DNA of 20,495 nucleotides from an uncultured Eubacteriales bacterium (GTDB lineage Bacteria; Bacillota; Clostridia; Lachnospirales; Lachnospiraceae), in the NCBI GenBank assembly GCA_900549105.1, contig URND01000046.1, positions 1 to 20,495 on the forward strand. Direction: 5' to 3'. Position 1 is the first letter of the stretch. Each line of letters starts with the position of its first letter. Both the position numbers and the translations under genes were made by a program. The notes under the pieces are model-generated. The model saw only the letters and a list, made by a program, of their open reading frames with translations, had not been told where the DNA came from and searched no databases. This document shows, piece after piece, positions 5,210 to 13,604 of this stretch.

Positions 5210-6076
5210 GTGAATCCAGGAGTTTCAATAATTATACCTGTATGTAACGGAGAAAAATATCTCAGGGAATGTCTGGACAGTGTGGTTGGCCAGACAATGA
5301 CCGAAATAGAAGTATTATGTATTGATGACGGTTCGGAAGATGCAACTTCTGATATTTTGAATGAATACCAGAGAAAAGACCCCCGAATTCAGATTATCCG
5401 TCAGGAGAACAAAGGCTATAGCTATTCGGTGAATCTGGGGTTTAAACAAGCCTCGGGAAAATATGTGTCAATTGTTGAGGCGGATGATTTTATTGATAAA
5501 AATATGATGGCCAGTTTGTTTGAAAAGGTGGAAGCAACCAATGCAGATGTTGTTAAAGCAGACTATTATATGTACACAGGAGGAAGAGAAAACGATCAGA
5601 TAACTTATATGCAGATTGCACCGCATAAGAAAATGTATGGAAGAAAGCTGAACAGCAGGGAAACGACAGCATTGTTTTATGCGGTTCAGATGTCCTGGGA
5701 GGGCATCTATAAAAAAGAATTTCTTGAGAAGTATCAGGTTTTGCATCACTGTTCGCCGGGGGCTGCGTTTCAGGATAACGGATTCTGGTTTCAGGTATTT
5801 ACGTGGGCTGAATCAGTGTACTTTGTTAATCGGGCTTTTTATTATTATCGTATAGATAATGAAAACGCGTCTACAAAGCAGAGGGATCTAAAAAAATTGA
5901 GTCTTATGTTTGATGAATATGATTTTATCCGGAGGTTTATAGACGGCCATTCAGAAATACAAGCCCGGGTTTATCCGGTGTATTATCATTTTCGCTTTGT
6001 CAATTTATTGTCCAGATTCTTTTTAAGCCGATGTATGAAGATGTCTACGAACTGTGCCGGAATGTGGAGGAAGTGA
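5210..6076 (+). CDS. GT2 glycosyltransferase, 3'-truncated with a foreign C-terminus
   Basis: The first glycosyltransferase of the glycan locus, starting at GTG 5210 with GAGGAG eight bases upstream. The GT-A domain is intact: SIIIPVCNGEKYL near the N-terminus, the nucleotide-binding IDDGS, and EADD as the metal-binding DxD equivalent. It resembles the 399-residue enzyme at 10307 through NENASTKQ/NENSSVNS, then stops matching. At base 6022 the sequence switches into the 457-bp repeat, so the last ~18 residues (…RCMKMSTNCAGMWRK) are nuclease-gene DNA read in the wrong frame. About 100 or more C-terminal residues of the family are missing. The catalytic core survives, so activity cannot be excluded, but the gene is best regarded as damaged. 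Its TGA (6074-6076) overlaps the ATG of the next ORF. Confidence 0.85.
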   Translation: MNPGVSIIIPVCNGEKYLRECLDSVVGQTMTEIEVLCIDDGSEDATSDILNEYQRKDPRIQIIRQENKGYSYSVNLGFKQASGKYVSIVEADDFIDKNMMASLFEKVEATNADVVKADYYMYTGGRENDQITYMQIAPHKKMYGRKLNSRETTALFYAVQMSWEGIYKKEFLEKYQVLHHCSPGAAFQDNGFWFQVFTWAESVYFVNRAFYYYRIDNENASTKQRDLKKLSLMFDEYDFIRRFIDGHSEIQARVYPVYYHFRFVNLLSRFFLSRCMKMSTNCAGMWRK

Positions 6077-6478
6077 TGCAGGTGTTTTCAAAAGAATTGC
6101 TGGAGATGGACCGGAATACCGTAAAGCTTATGATTGATGAAATGGAGGAAGAGCTGCAAAAGAAGAGAGAGATGCTAAAAGAACAGAATCAGAAGATAGG
6201 CGAGCAGGGTTGGAAGATAAAGGAGAAAGACCGGAAGATAGAGGAGAAAGACCGGAAGATAGAAGAGAAAGACCGGAAGATAGAAGAGCAGAATCAGGCG
6301 ATTGTAAAACAGGAGCAGCAAATGCTAAAGTTAGATGCTGAATTAAAACAGTCAAAAAGTGAGATGGCCGGGTTGATGCAGCGGATTACAGAATTGGAAA
6401 AAATACTAATGGAGAAATAGGGCAATGAAATACAGAAGATGAAGGGGCTATCTGGCGGATACAAAGCAGATAGCCCTT
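6022..6478 (+). repeat. 457-bp exact direct repeat, copy B, inserted in a glycosyltransferase gene
   Basis: Identical to 2981-3437, including the heptad repeats, the stop codon and the terminator hairpin. The left junction lies inside the glycosyltransferase gene and the right junction just after the terminator stem. The lost glycosyltransferase 3' end is not recognisable after 6478, so the event replaced rather than simply interrupted it. Confidence 0.95.
6076..6420 (+). CDS. Stand-alone copy of the nuclease coiled-coil tail (possible RpnS-like protein)
   Basis: A 114-residue ORF identical to residues 273-386 of the nuclease at 2219, lacking the whole catalytic domain. ATG 6076 has GGAGG at 6066-6070 with a five-base spacer and overlaps the TGA of the truncated glycosyltransferase (TGATG), so it could be translated by coupling. 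An earlier in-frame ATG at 6031 (129 residues) has no ribosome-binding site. The product would be nearly all charged coiled coil with three EKDRKIE heptads. In E. coli rpn genes an internal start yields a C-terminal protein that inhibits the full-length nuclease; by analogy this copy could bind the protein at 2219. This is inference: the ORF may equally be a passive gene fragment. Confidence 0.55.
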   Translation: MQVFSKELLEMDRNTVKLMIDEMEEELQKKREMLKEQNQKIGEQGWKIKEKDRKIEEKDRKIEEKDRKIEEQNQAIVKQEQQMLKLDAELKQSKSEMAGLMQRITELEKILMEK

Positions 6479-6479
6479 A
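6445..6479 (+). terminator. Terminator carried by repeat copy B
   Basis: The same hairpin as at 3404-3435 (GGGCTATCTG/CAGATAGCCC), followed by TTAATTTATTTGTT. It should separate transcription of the truncated glycosyltransferase from the rest of the glycan locus. Confidence 0.7.
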
Positions 6480-6525
6480 ATTTATTTGTTGAAGGTTTTA
6501 AATTAAGATGCCTGTATAATTCGGT

Positions 6526-6554
6526 TTGACTTGATGAAATAATACAAGTATAAT
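6526..6554 (+). promoter_or_regulatory. Strong sigma-A promoter of the glycan operon
   Basis: TTGACT (6526-6531), an exact 17-base spacer and a perfect TATAAT (6549-6554). It lies between the terminator of repeat copy B and the glycosyltransferase at 6615, about 60 bases upstream of its start. The genes up to the LysR terminator can be expressed from here independently of anything upstream. Confidence 0.8.
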
Positions 6555-6614
6555 GAATGAAAATATATCCATTTTTTGGAGATGGATTGTTGGAATAGGA
6601 GCGGAGGTACAGAT

Positions 6615-7670
6615 ATGGAAAGTGGGAAATTGCCCTTTGTTTCGGTGGTAATTCCGGTAAGAAATGAGCATAAATATATACGAGCTTGTCTGGAATCTAT
6701 ATTGCGGCAGGATTATCCGAGGGACAGACATGAGGTGTTATTGGCTGTAGGGCCGTCGGAGGATGATACGGAAGAAATTATTCGGGAATACGAGGGGAAG
6801 TACGAGTATATTCATATGTTGGCGAACCCCCGGGGGACAATTTCCTGTGGACTGAATATTGGGATTAAAGCGGCTAAAGGCGAGTATATTGTGCGTATGG
6901 ATGCGCACTCAAAATTTGCAGAAAATTATATTTCAAAGTGCGTTGAATATCTTTTGAAAACCGGTGTAGAAAATGTTGGCGGACCAATGGTAGCCGGAGG
7001 AAAGGGGCCGTTTCAGAAGGCGGTGGCACTTGCTTATCATTCTCCTTTTGCTTTGGGAGGGGGAAGACAGCATATCAAGGGATATGAAGGTTATAGTGAT
7101 ACGGTTTTCCTTGGGGCTTTTAGAAAAAGCACAGCGGAAAAAGTGGGATTATTTGACGAGGCACTTATTTTAAATGAGGATGACGATTTTAATTTTAGAA
7201 TCAGCGAGGCCGGCGGCAGAGTTTTTATTACCAGTGAAATTCGCAGCATTTATTATCCGCGAGATACCTATATGGGGTTGATAAAACAGTATTTTGGGTA
7301 TGGCTTTTGGAAGGTTGCGGTTATAAAGAAACATCACAGGCCGGCAAGATTGTCCCATCTTGTTCCGATGATGTTTGTTTTGTTCTTGGTGTTCGGCGGC
7401 TTGTTCAGTTGTTTTAATAAGCGGATTCGAAAATGTTATGCCGGCGTGCTTGGTCTTTATGCAGCACTGGATGCAGGTGCATCCTTTAAATTGAAAGCGG
7501 AGGATACCTCGGAAGGTTTAATGCTCCGGTTTCGGTTGATGCTGATTCACTTTTTGCTGCATGTTTCCTATGGTTGTGGTTTTATTGCAGGTATATTCAG
7601 ATTCAGGCACTTTCAGGGAGAGATGGAGAAGGCCAGCGAGCGGGGACAATCCGTTGACAAACCTGTGTAA
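6615..7670 (+). CDS. GT2 glycosyltransferase, ExoA-like, with C-terminal membrane segments
   Basis: A 351-residue membrane-associated family 2 glycosyltransferase resembling the succinoglycan ExoA group. The N-terminal GT-A domain has SVVIPVRNE, then VRMDAHS where the DxD normally lies, and NEDDDFNFRISEAG as the acceptor/catalytic ED block. The C-terminal third has hydrophobic segments (around LVPMMFVLFLVFGGLF and LIHFLLHVSYGCGFIAGIF), placing it at the inner face of the membrane. The start at 6615 is chosen for GGAGG at 6603-6607; the frame stays open back to a TTG at 6576 without a suitable site. It is the first gene after the strong promoter. Likely adds a sugar to a lipid-linked intermediate; donor not determinable. 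Confidence 0.88.
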   Translation: MESGKLPFVSVVIPVRNEHKYIRACLESILRQDYPRDRHEVLLAVGPSEDDTEEIIREYEGKYEYIHMLANPRGTISCGLNIGIKAAKGEYIVRMDAHSKFAENYISKCVEYLLKTGVENVGGPMVAGGKGPFQKAVALAYHSPFALGGGRQHIKGYEGYSDTVFLGAFRKSTAEKVGLFDEALILNEDDDFNFRISEAGGRVFITSEIRSIYYPRDTYMGLIKQYFGYGFWKVAVIKKHHRPARLSHLVPMMFVLFLVFGGLFSCFNKRIRKCYAGVLGLYAALDAGASFKLKAEDTSEGLMLRFRLMLIHFLLHVSYGCGFIAGIFRFRHFQGEMEKASERGQSVDKPV

Positions 7671-7725
7671 AAGCTATAGAATAAAAAGATATGAAAGATA
7701 GAAAATTCAGGAAAGAGAACCCATT

Positions 7726-8730
7726 ATGAGTGAAAAAATATTAACAGTTGTTGTGCCGAGTTATAATGTGGAAGCCTATCTGGAAGAAACTTTGAATTCT
7801 TTTATTCATCCGGATATTCTGGATGATTTGGAAGTGCTCATCGTTAATGACGGCTCCGCGGACAGAACAGAAGAAATCGGCAAACGTTATGAAATGGAGT
7901 ATCCGCAGACATTCCGAATGATTACCAAGGAAAACGGCGGTCATGGGTCCACGATTAACCGGGGAATCAAAGAGGCGGCCGGAAAGTATTTTAAAGTAGT
8001 TGACGGTGATGACTGGGTGGATACGGAAAATTTCCGTCGGCTGATAAAAATGTTGAAGCGGCTGGATGTGGACATGGTTGGAAGCAATTATACGAAAGTC
8101 GATGATGCAACCCGGAAACCGGCGAAACTTCAGGAATATCCGTTCGAGAAAGTAGAATATGGAAGAATTTATCATTTGGAGGATGTGGTTGGAAAGGTAA
8201 CCGTGCCGATGCACGCCATGACTATTAAAACCGATATTCTCCGAAATATGCGGGTGAAAATTGACGAGCATATGTTTTATGTGGATATGGAGTATATCAC
8301 ATTCCCGATTCCATATGTGGACACTTTGATTTTCCTTGAACCATCGGTATACCGGTATCGTTTGGGATTGCCGTATCAGAGTATGTCGATTAAAAAAATG
8401 CAGGCCAATCTCAAAAATCATCTTCATGTTCTGCTTCGCCTGGAGAGATATGCGGAGCATATGGATGGCCGCCTGAGTGATGCACAGCGGCAGTATATCA
8501 ATGAGATTATCGGCTGGATGATTGGCAGTCAGATGAAGATTTATATCAGTTTCCCGTTGGGCAGCGGTAAACGAAAAGAAGCGATGGCGTTAGATGCGTT
8601 TATGAAAAAGCGGAATCCGGGCGCTTATTACAGTGTAAAAAATAAAGCGGTGTGGTTTCTGCGGTATACGGGATTTTTAACTTTCCCGGCCGCTGTGCTG
8701 GCATTTAAACATCGCAGAAATTCTTATTAA
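7726..8730 (+). CDS. GT2 glycosyltransferase
   Basis: A 334-residue family 2 glycosyltransferase. It opens TVVVPSYNVEAYLEETL, with VNDGSADRT as the nucleotide-binding loop, GGHGSTINRG as the ribose/diphosphate region and VDGDDWVD as the DxD metal site. The C-terminal half (from about residue 150) is specific to this subgroup and gives no substrate clue. No membrane segments are evident apart from a weakly hydrophobic C-terminus. A GAAAGAG lies upstream of the ATG. It sits 55 bases after the ExoA-like gene and 24 before the permease gene, clearly in the same transcript. Confidence 0.88.
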   Translation: MSEKILTVVVPSYNVEAYLEETLNSFIHPDILDDLEVLIVNDGSADRTEEIGKRYEMEYPQTFRMITKENGGHGSTINRGIKEAAGKYFKVVDGDDWVDTENFRRLIKMLKRLDVDMVGSNYTKVDDATRKPAKLQEYPFEKVEYGRIYHLEDVVGKVTVPMHAMTIKTDILRNMRVKIDEHMFYVDMEYITFPIPYVDTLIFLEPSVYRYRLGLPYQSMSIKKMQANLKNHLHVLLRLERYAEHMDGRLSDAQRQYINEIIGWMIGSQMKIYISFPLGSGKRKEAMALDAFMKKRNPGAYYSVKNKAVWFLRYTGFLTFPAAVLAFKHRRNSY

Positions 8731-8754
8731 AATACGTGTAAGGAGATTCCTCAT

Positions 8755-9543
8755 ATGAATCTGATGATAGAACGTTTTGGAACACTTTTTCGATATAAAG
8801 ATTTATTGCGGGAACTGGTTGTCCGGGATTTAAAATTAAAGTACCGGCGGAGTTTTCTCGGCTACCTGTGGAGTATTTTAAATCCATTGCTGATTATGCT
8901 GGTAATGGTGGCTGTATTTTCGCATATGTTTCGGGCAGGAATTCAAAATTTTCCGGTGTACTTGTTGTCCGGACAGGCAGTGTTTGATTTTATCCGGAAT
9001 TCAACAACCATGGCCATGTATTCGGTATTGGATAATGGGGCGCTGATCAAAAAGATTTATGTTCCGAAATATATTTTTACATTATCCAAAATAACAAGTA
9101 CTATGGTGGATTTTGTATTTTCTCTGGGTGCATTGGTGCTTGTTATGATTGTGACGCATTCTGCGTTTACGCCATATCTGCTGGCAACGCCAATTTTGGT
9201 GATTCAGGTATACATTTTTGCCTGCGGCATGGGATTTTTCCTCTCTGCGGCCAATGTATTTTTCAGAGATATCCAGTATATTTATGGAGCATTTCTGGTG
9301 GCATGGCAGTATATTACACCGCTGTTTTACCCGCTTGATTTACTTCCTCAGTGGCTTCAGACAATTGTTGTGTGGGTGAATCCGGCCTGGTATTATGTGG
9401 AGCATTTCAGGGATTTGGTTCTCTACGGCTGTTTCCCGACCATGCGAGTATTTGTGGGAGGCTGGATATGGGCCTTTATCATGCTGGCTTTGGGACTGTT
9501 TGTATTTAAAAAGACTCAGGATCAATTTATCTTATATTTATAG
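8755..9543 (+). CDS. ABC-2 type polysaccharide export permease (Wzm/TagG-like)
   Basis: A 262-residue integral membrane protein of the ABC-2 permease family that exports O-antigen, teichoic acid or capsule. The N-terminus RELVVRDLKLKYRRSFLGYL is the hallmark cytoplasmic motif that contacts the ATPase. About six membrane segments follow, e.g. LWSILNPLLIMLVMVAVF, FVFSLGALVLVMIV, YLLATPILVIQVYIFACG and FIMLALGLFVF. ITPLFYPLDLLP is typical of the family. AAGGAG precedes the ATG. It is followed 11 bases later by its ATPase. Together they would move an undecaprenyl-linked glycan across the membrane. Confidence 0.93.
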   Translation: MNLMIERFGTLFRYKDLLRELVVRDLKLKYRRSFLGYLWSILNPLLIMLVMVAVFSHMFRAGIQNFPVYLLSGQAVFDFIRNSTTMAMYSVLDNGALIKKIYVPKYIFTLSKITSTMVDFVFSLGALVLVMIVTHSAFTPYLLATPILVIQVYIFACGMGFFLSAANVFFRDIQYIYGAFLVAWQYITPLFYPLDLLPQWLQTIVVWVNPAWYYVEHFRDLVLYGCFPTMRVFVGGWIWAFIMLALGLFVFKKTQDQFILYL

Positions 9544-9554
9544 GAGCACGGAAG

Positions 9555-10295
9555 ATGGAACAGGATTATGTAGTTGATATTGAAAATTTGACAATTCGAT
9601 TTAATCTGGCATCGGAAAAAATCAATGATTTAAAAGAATATTTTATCAAGCTTATCCGTCGGGAATTGATGTTCCAGGAATTTCTGGCTCTTCAGGATAT
9701 TAATCTGAAAGTAAAACGCGGGGAATCCTGGGGACTTATAGGTGTCAACGGTTCAGGAAAATCTACGCTGCTGAAGTCTACCTGCGGTATATTAAAGCCT
9801 TATAAGGGAAGTATACGGATTAACGGGAGTATAGCGCCTCTGATTGAACTTGGCGCCGGCTTTGACTATAACATGACAGCCCGGGAAAATATATTTTTAA
9901 ATGGTACGGTTCTCGGCCATACACGGAAATTTATGCAGGAGCATTTTGAGGAAATTGTTGATTTTGCAGAGCTGCATCAGTTTTTGGATGTGCCGATTAA
10001 AAACTTCTCTTCCGGTATGCAGGCCCGTCTGGGGTTTGCCATTGCGACGATGGTTCGGCCGGATATCCTGGTAGTAGATGAGATTTTGTCTGTTGGGGAT
10101 TATCAGTTTCAGCAGAAATGCTATGGACGTATGAGGGAAATGCTGGATGGCGGAACGACGCTGCTCTATGTTTCCCATGATATTAATTCAGTTCGGGAGC
10201 TGTGTGACCACGCAATCTGGCTTGAGCATGGCCGGGTGCGCAGAAGCGGCTTAGTCGATGAAGTCTGCGATGAATATATGCAGGTGAACAGATAG
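9555..10295 (+). CDS. ABC transporter ATPase for polysaccharide export (Wzt/TagH-like)
   Basis: A 246-residue ATPase. Walker A is GVNGSGKST (63-71), the signature FSSGM (151-155), Walker B ILVVDE (171-176), and the switch His is His208 (YVSHD). The segment APLIELGAGFDYNMTARENI is characteristic of polysaccharide exporters. The protein ends soon after the core domain, so it lacks the C-terminal carbohydrate-binding domain of Wzt proteins that read a chain terminator. Chain length is therefore probably set some other way, as in TagH-like systems. Partner of the permease at 8755. Confidence 0.93.
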   Translation: MEQDYVVDIENLTIRFNLASEKINDLKEYFIKLIRRELMFQEFLALQDINLKVKRGESWGLIGVNGSGKSTLLKSTCGILKPYKGSIRINGSIAPLIELGAGFDYNMTARENIFLNGTVLGHTRKFMQEHFEEIVDFAELHQFLDVPIKNFSSGMQARLGFAIATMVRPDILVVDEILSVGDYQFQQKCYGRMREMLDGGTTLLYVSHDINSVRELCDHAIWLEHGRVRRSGLVDEVCDEYMQVNR

Positions 10296-10306
10296 GAGGA
10301 AAAACG

Positions 10307-11506
10307 ATGGGAAGACCAAAGGTATCGGTTGTTGTGCCGATTTATAATGTTGAGAAATATTTGCATCAATGTCTGGACAGCGTTGTCAATCAGACATTGA
10401 AGGATATTGAGATTATATGTGTAGATGATGGGTCTACGGATTCATCACCGGAGATTATTCGGGAATATATCGAAAAAGACAGCCGGGTGAAAGTGATTAC
10501 GAAACCGAACAGCGGCTATGGCAATTCCATGAATCGGGGATTTGATATGGCCGAAGGAGAATATATCGGTATAGTTGAATCCGATGACTATGCAGAACCG
10601 GATATGTTTGAAAAGTTATATGAGATTGCCCATAAAAACAGTCTGGATGTGGTAAAATCCAGTTACTATTTTTACTACTCGATTCCGAAAGAGCGCAATG
10701 AAAAGGTAGAAATTGTTTCTAAGGCCAGAGAGGGTGTGACCTTCTGTCCGGCGACGGATTTTAAAGCGCCGATGGAAATGGTTGAGTTCTTTAATTTGAA
10801 GCCGACAATCTGGTCTTCTATTTATCGAAGAGAATTTATCCGTGAAAATAATATTCGATTTAATGAAACGCCGGGGGCTTCTTATCAGGATGCAAGCTTT
10901 AATTTTAAAGTAATGGCTTTGGCTAAGCGGGTACAGCTGATTCGCGATGCGTTTCTCCACTATCGCCAGGATAATGAAAATTCATCTGTAAACTCATCGG
11001 GAAAGGTATTTTGCGTTTGTGATGAATATGCGGAGATGCAGCGTTTTCTGGACACAAATCCGGTCAACAGAGGAAGACTGGAATTTGTCTGCAAGCGTAT
11101 AAAATATGATAGTTATATGTGGAACTATGAAAGACTGGCTCCAAAATACAGATATGTTTTTATTGAGCGGGCTTCCATGGAATTCAAGGATGATTTTGAA
11201 AAGGGCACGATGAATCCCAAATATTTTGAGGATTACAAATGGAAAGATGTGAAGCTGCTGGTAGATGACCCGGCAGTATATTATACCCGAAAGGCTTTGA
11301 ATCAGCCGGGTTATACATCAAAGGCTGTTCGTGAAATCAAGAATTCTTATTCCTATAAAATCGGAAGATTGATTACATTTTTACCGAGAAAATGTCTTGG
11401 CGGGATTCAGAGCATAAAAGATGACGGAATTAGATATACATTTAAGCTTGGATGTAAGAAGATTGCGAGGGGACTAGCATGGTTAAAAGACCAAAAATCT
11501 CGGTAA
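10307..11506 (+). CDS. GT2 glycosyltransferase, long form
   Basis: A 399-residue family 2 glycosyltransferase: VSVVVPIYNVEKYL, VDDGSTDSS, then VESDDY as the DxD block. After the catalytic domain comes a helical region and a C-terminal tail (SYSYKIGRLITFLPRK and following) often seen in Firmicutes capsule glycosyltransferases. It is the closest relative in this window to the truncated enzyme at 5210 (shared VVK-YY block, GA-QD, NEN-S), and shows what that gene has lost. AGGAGG lies seven bases upstream of the ATG. Its 3' end overlaps the next gene by 28 bases. Donor sugar not determinable. Confidence 0.9.
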   Translation: MGRPKVSVVVPIYNVEKYLHQCLDSVVNQTLKDIEIICVDDGSTDSSPEIIREYIEKDSRVKVITKPNSGYGNSMNRGFDMAEGEYIGIVESDDYAEPDMFEKLYEIAHKNSLDVVKSSYYFYYSIPKERNEKVEIVSKAREGVTFCPATDFKAPMEMVEFFNLKPTIWSSIYRREFIRENNIRFNETPGASYQDASFNFKVMALAKRVQLIRDAFLHYRQDNENSSVNSSGKVFCVCDEYAEMQRFLDTNPVNRGRLEFVCKRIKYDSYMWNYERLAPKYRYVFIERASMEFKDDFEKGTMNPKYFEDYKWKDVKLLVDDPAVYYTRKALNQPGYTSKAVREIKNSYSYKIGRLITFLPRKCLGGIQSIKDDGIRYTFKLGCKKIARGLAWLKDQKSR

Positions 11507-12423
11507 TTATACCAATATATAATGTGGAAGACTATCTGAATCGCTGCCTGGAAAGTGTGGTAAATCAGACACTGTCTGATATAGAGATTATCGGAGTGAA
11601 TGATGGTACCAAGGATGATTCAGTTGCTGTTATCCGGAAATATATGGCGCTGGATAAACGAATTCAACTGGTTGAAAAAGAGAATGGCGGTTTATCTTCG
11701 GCCCGAAATGCCGGACTTGAAGTGGCGACAGGCGAATTAATTTTGTTTTTAGATTCGGATGATTATCTGGCCCTGAATGCCTGCGAAAGAATTTATGAAG
11801 AGTGTTTGAATCATGGTGCGGATATTATTGTTTTTGGGTCAACTCCTTTTCCGGAGATTCCGGAGCCGGACGCCTGGGTTGTCTGGAATCTGGCCTGCCG
11901 GGATGTTTATTATCCAAAATTTCATCCGGATGCTTTATTTAAGGAGCCTGCCGGTAATCCGTTTGCGTGGGACAGGGCTTTTTCGAGAGAATTCCTCATG
12001 AAAAACCACTTGAAATTTTCGGAAGATGTACTGTTTGGAGAGGATTTGGTTTTTATTTTTCAGGCGGCGCCATTGGCAAAAGGAATCCAGTTTATCAGTG
12101 ATAAACTTCATTATTACCAGTGCTTCAGACAAGGTTCTCTGATGAACAAGTACAACGGAGTTAATGAACGGAAATTGAGCCAGCATGTTCGCAATATGCG
12201 GGTGATTACAGATTTTTGGTATAAAAAAGGTTTTCTTAAAAAATGGAGTAAAGAGTATACAGCGTGGTTTATCCGCTTTATTGGCTCGGATTTGATTGTA
12301 GACCGTCCGGCCAACAGCCGCCAGTTAATTCATGATGTCAAAGAAATTATGGATGATTATCATATGAAATATGGAAGGCTGAAACTGAAATGCATTGAAG
12401 CTTTTTGTAAAATATTTGCTTAA
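11479..12423 (+). CDS. GT2 glycosyltransferase
   Basis: A 314-residue family 2 glycosyltransferase beginning ISVIIPIYNVEDYL, with VNDGTKDDS as the nucleotide-binding loop, GGLSSARNAGL and FLDSDDYL (DxD). Its N-terminus is strongly similar to the preceding enzyme, pointing to an old tandem duplication, but the C-terminal halves differ and so presumably do acceptors. The start at 11479 lies within the end of the preceding gene, with GAGGGG upstream, so translation is likely coupled. It is followed 28 bases later by glf; a galactofuranosyltransferase role is possible from context only. Confidence 0.9.
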   Translation: MVKRPKISVIIPIYNVEDYLNRCLESVVNQTLSDIEIIGVNDGTKDDSVAVIRKYMALDKRIQLVEKENGGLSSARNAGLEVATGELILFLDSDDYLALNACERIYEECLNHGADIIVFGSTPFPEIPEPDAWVVWNLACRDVYYPKFHPDALFKEPAGNPFAWDRAFSREFLMKNHLKFSEDVLFGEDLVFIFQAAPLAKGIQFISDKLHYYQCFRQGSLMNKYNGVNERKLSQHVRNMRVITDFWYKKGFLKKWSKEYTAWFIRFIGSDLIVDRPANSRQLIHDVKEIMDDYHMKYGRLKLKCIEAFCKIFA

Positions 12424-12451
12424 TTGAAAAAGATAAGATGGAGGTTTGGGT

Positions 12452-13549
12452 GTGAAATACGATTATTTAGTGGTAGGCGCGGGCTTATTCGGCTCGGTAT
12501 TCGCCTATGAGGCGAAAAGGAAAGGCAAAACGTGTCTTGTGATTGATAAACGGCCCCATATCGGCGGCAACGTTTACTGCGAAGAGATTGAGGGGATTAA
12601 CGTTCACAAATATGGCGCACATATTTTCCATACATCCAATAAGGCAACGTGGGAATATATCAACCAGTTTGCGGAATTTAATAATTATATCAATTCGCCG
12701 GTGGCTGTGTATAAAGACGAATTATACAATCTGCCGTTTAATATGAATACTTTCAGCAAGATGTGGAATATCCGCACGCCGCAGGAGGCGAAGGACATTA
12801 TTGCGAAACAGATTGAAGAACTTCATATTGAGGAGCCGAAGAATCTGGAGGAACAGGCATTATCTCTGGCCGGCCGTGACGTGTATGAGAAGCTGGTAAA
12901 GGGATACACGGAAAAACAGTGGGGGCGTGACTGCACAGAACTTCCGGCCTTTATCATCAAACGTCTGCCATTGCGTTTTACTTATGATAATAATTATTTT
13001 AATGACCGTTTCCAGGGAATTCCGATGGGCGGTTATACGAAAATTATTGAGAAGATGCTGGACGGCGTTGAGGTTCGGACAAATACCGATTACTTTGAGT
13101 TTATCAAGGAGAACCCGGACATTGCAGAAAAGACATTGTTTACAGGTATGATTGATGAATTTTACGGTTATAAACTGGGTGCGCTGGAATACCGTTCGGT
13201 TCGTTTTGAGACAGAGGTGCTTGACTGTGATAATTATCAGGGAAATGCAGTGGTAAATTATACGGCGAGGGAAGTGCCTTATACGCGTATCATCGAGCAT
13301 AAACATTTTGAATTTGGCAAACAGGAAAAAACGGTGATTTCCAGAGAATACTCTTCCGAGTGGAAGGTGGGTATGGAGCCGTATTATCCGGTAAACAACG
13401 ATGCGAATAACGCGTTGTTTGGGGAATATAAAAAATTAGCGGAAAAGGAGGATAGGGTTATATTTGGCGGCCGCCTCGGCAATTATCAATATTATGATAT
13501 GGATAAGGTGATTGAGGCAGCGCTCGAATTGGTTTCAAAGGAGTTATAA
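12452..13549 (+). CDS. glf: UDP-galactopyranose mutase
   Basis: A 365-residue flavoenzyme that interconverts UDP-galactopyranose and UDP-galactofuranose. The N-terminal FAD motif is VVGAGLFGSVFA, followed by IDKRPHIGGN and HKYGAHIFHT. Further family blocks are YNLPFNMNTF, GYTEKQWGRD, LPLRFTYDNNYFNDRFQGIP and GGY, and the C-terminal FGGRLGNYQYYDMD. Length is normal for bacterial Glf. GTG 12452 is preferred to the in-frame TTG at 12446 because GGAGG at 12440-12444 leaves seven bases to the former and one to the latter. It supplies the galactofuranose donor, making at least one glycosyltransferase of this locus a probable galactofuranosyltransferase. Confidence 0.96.
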   Translation: MKYDYLVVGAGLFGSVFAYEAKRKGKTCLVIDKRPHIGGNVYCEEIEGINVHKYGAHIFHTSNKATWEYINQFAEFNNYINSPVAVYKDELYNLPFNMNTFSKMWNIRTPQEAKDIIAKQIEELHIEEPKNLEEQALSLAGRDVYEKLVKGYTEKQWGRDCTELPAFIIKRLPLRFTYDNNYFNDRFQGIPMGGYTKIIEKMLDGVEVRTNTDYFEFIKENPDIAEKTLFTGMIDEFYGYKLGALEYRSVRFETEVLDCDNYQGNAVVNYTAREVPYTRIIEHKHFEFGKQEKTVISREYSSEWKVGMEPYYPVNNDANNALFGEYKKLAEKEDRVIFGGRLGNYQYYDMDKVIEAALELVSKEL

Positions 13550-13604
13550 GTCCGTATAGGAGGGGAGCGGACGAAGGGTTGTATTTATACAAAGGGGTGA
13601 AGTC

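Noticed and set aside
6022..6478. The 457-bp repeat as an insertion sequence
   Set aside because: No terminal inverted repeats, no target-site duplication that I can see, and no transposase of its own; it is a fragment of a cellular gene.
7741..8460. A 239-residue minus-strand ORF within the GT2 gene
   Set aside because: It is the shadow of a clear glycosyltransferase gene and resembles no protein family.
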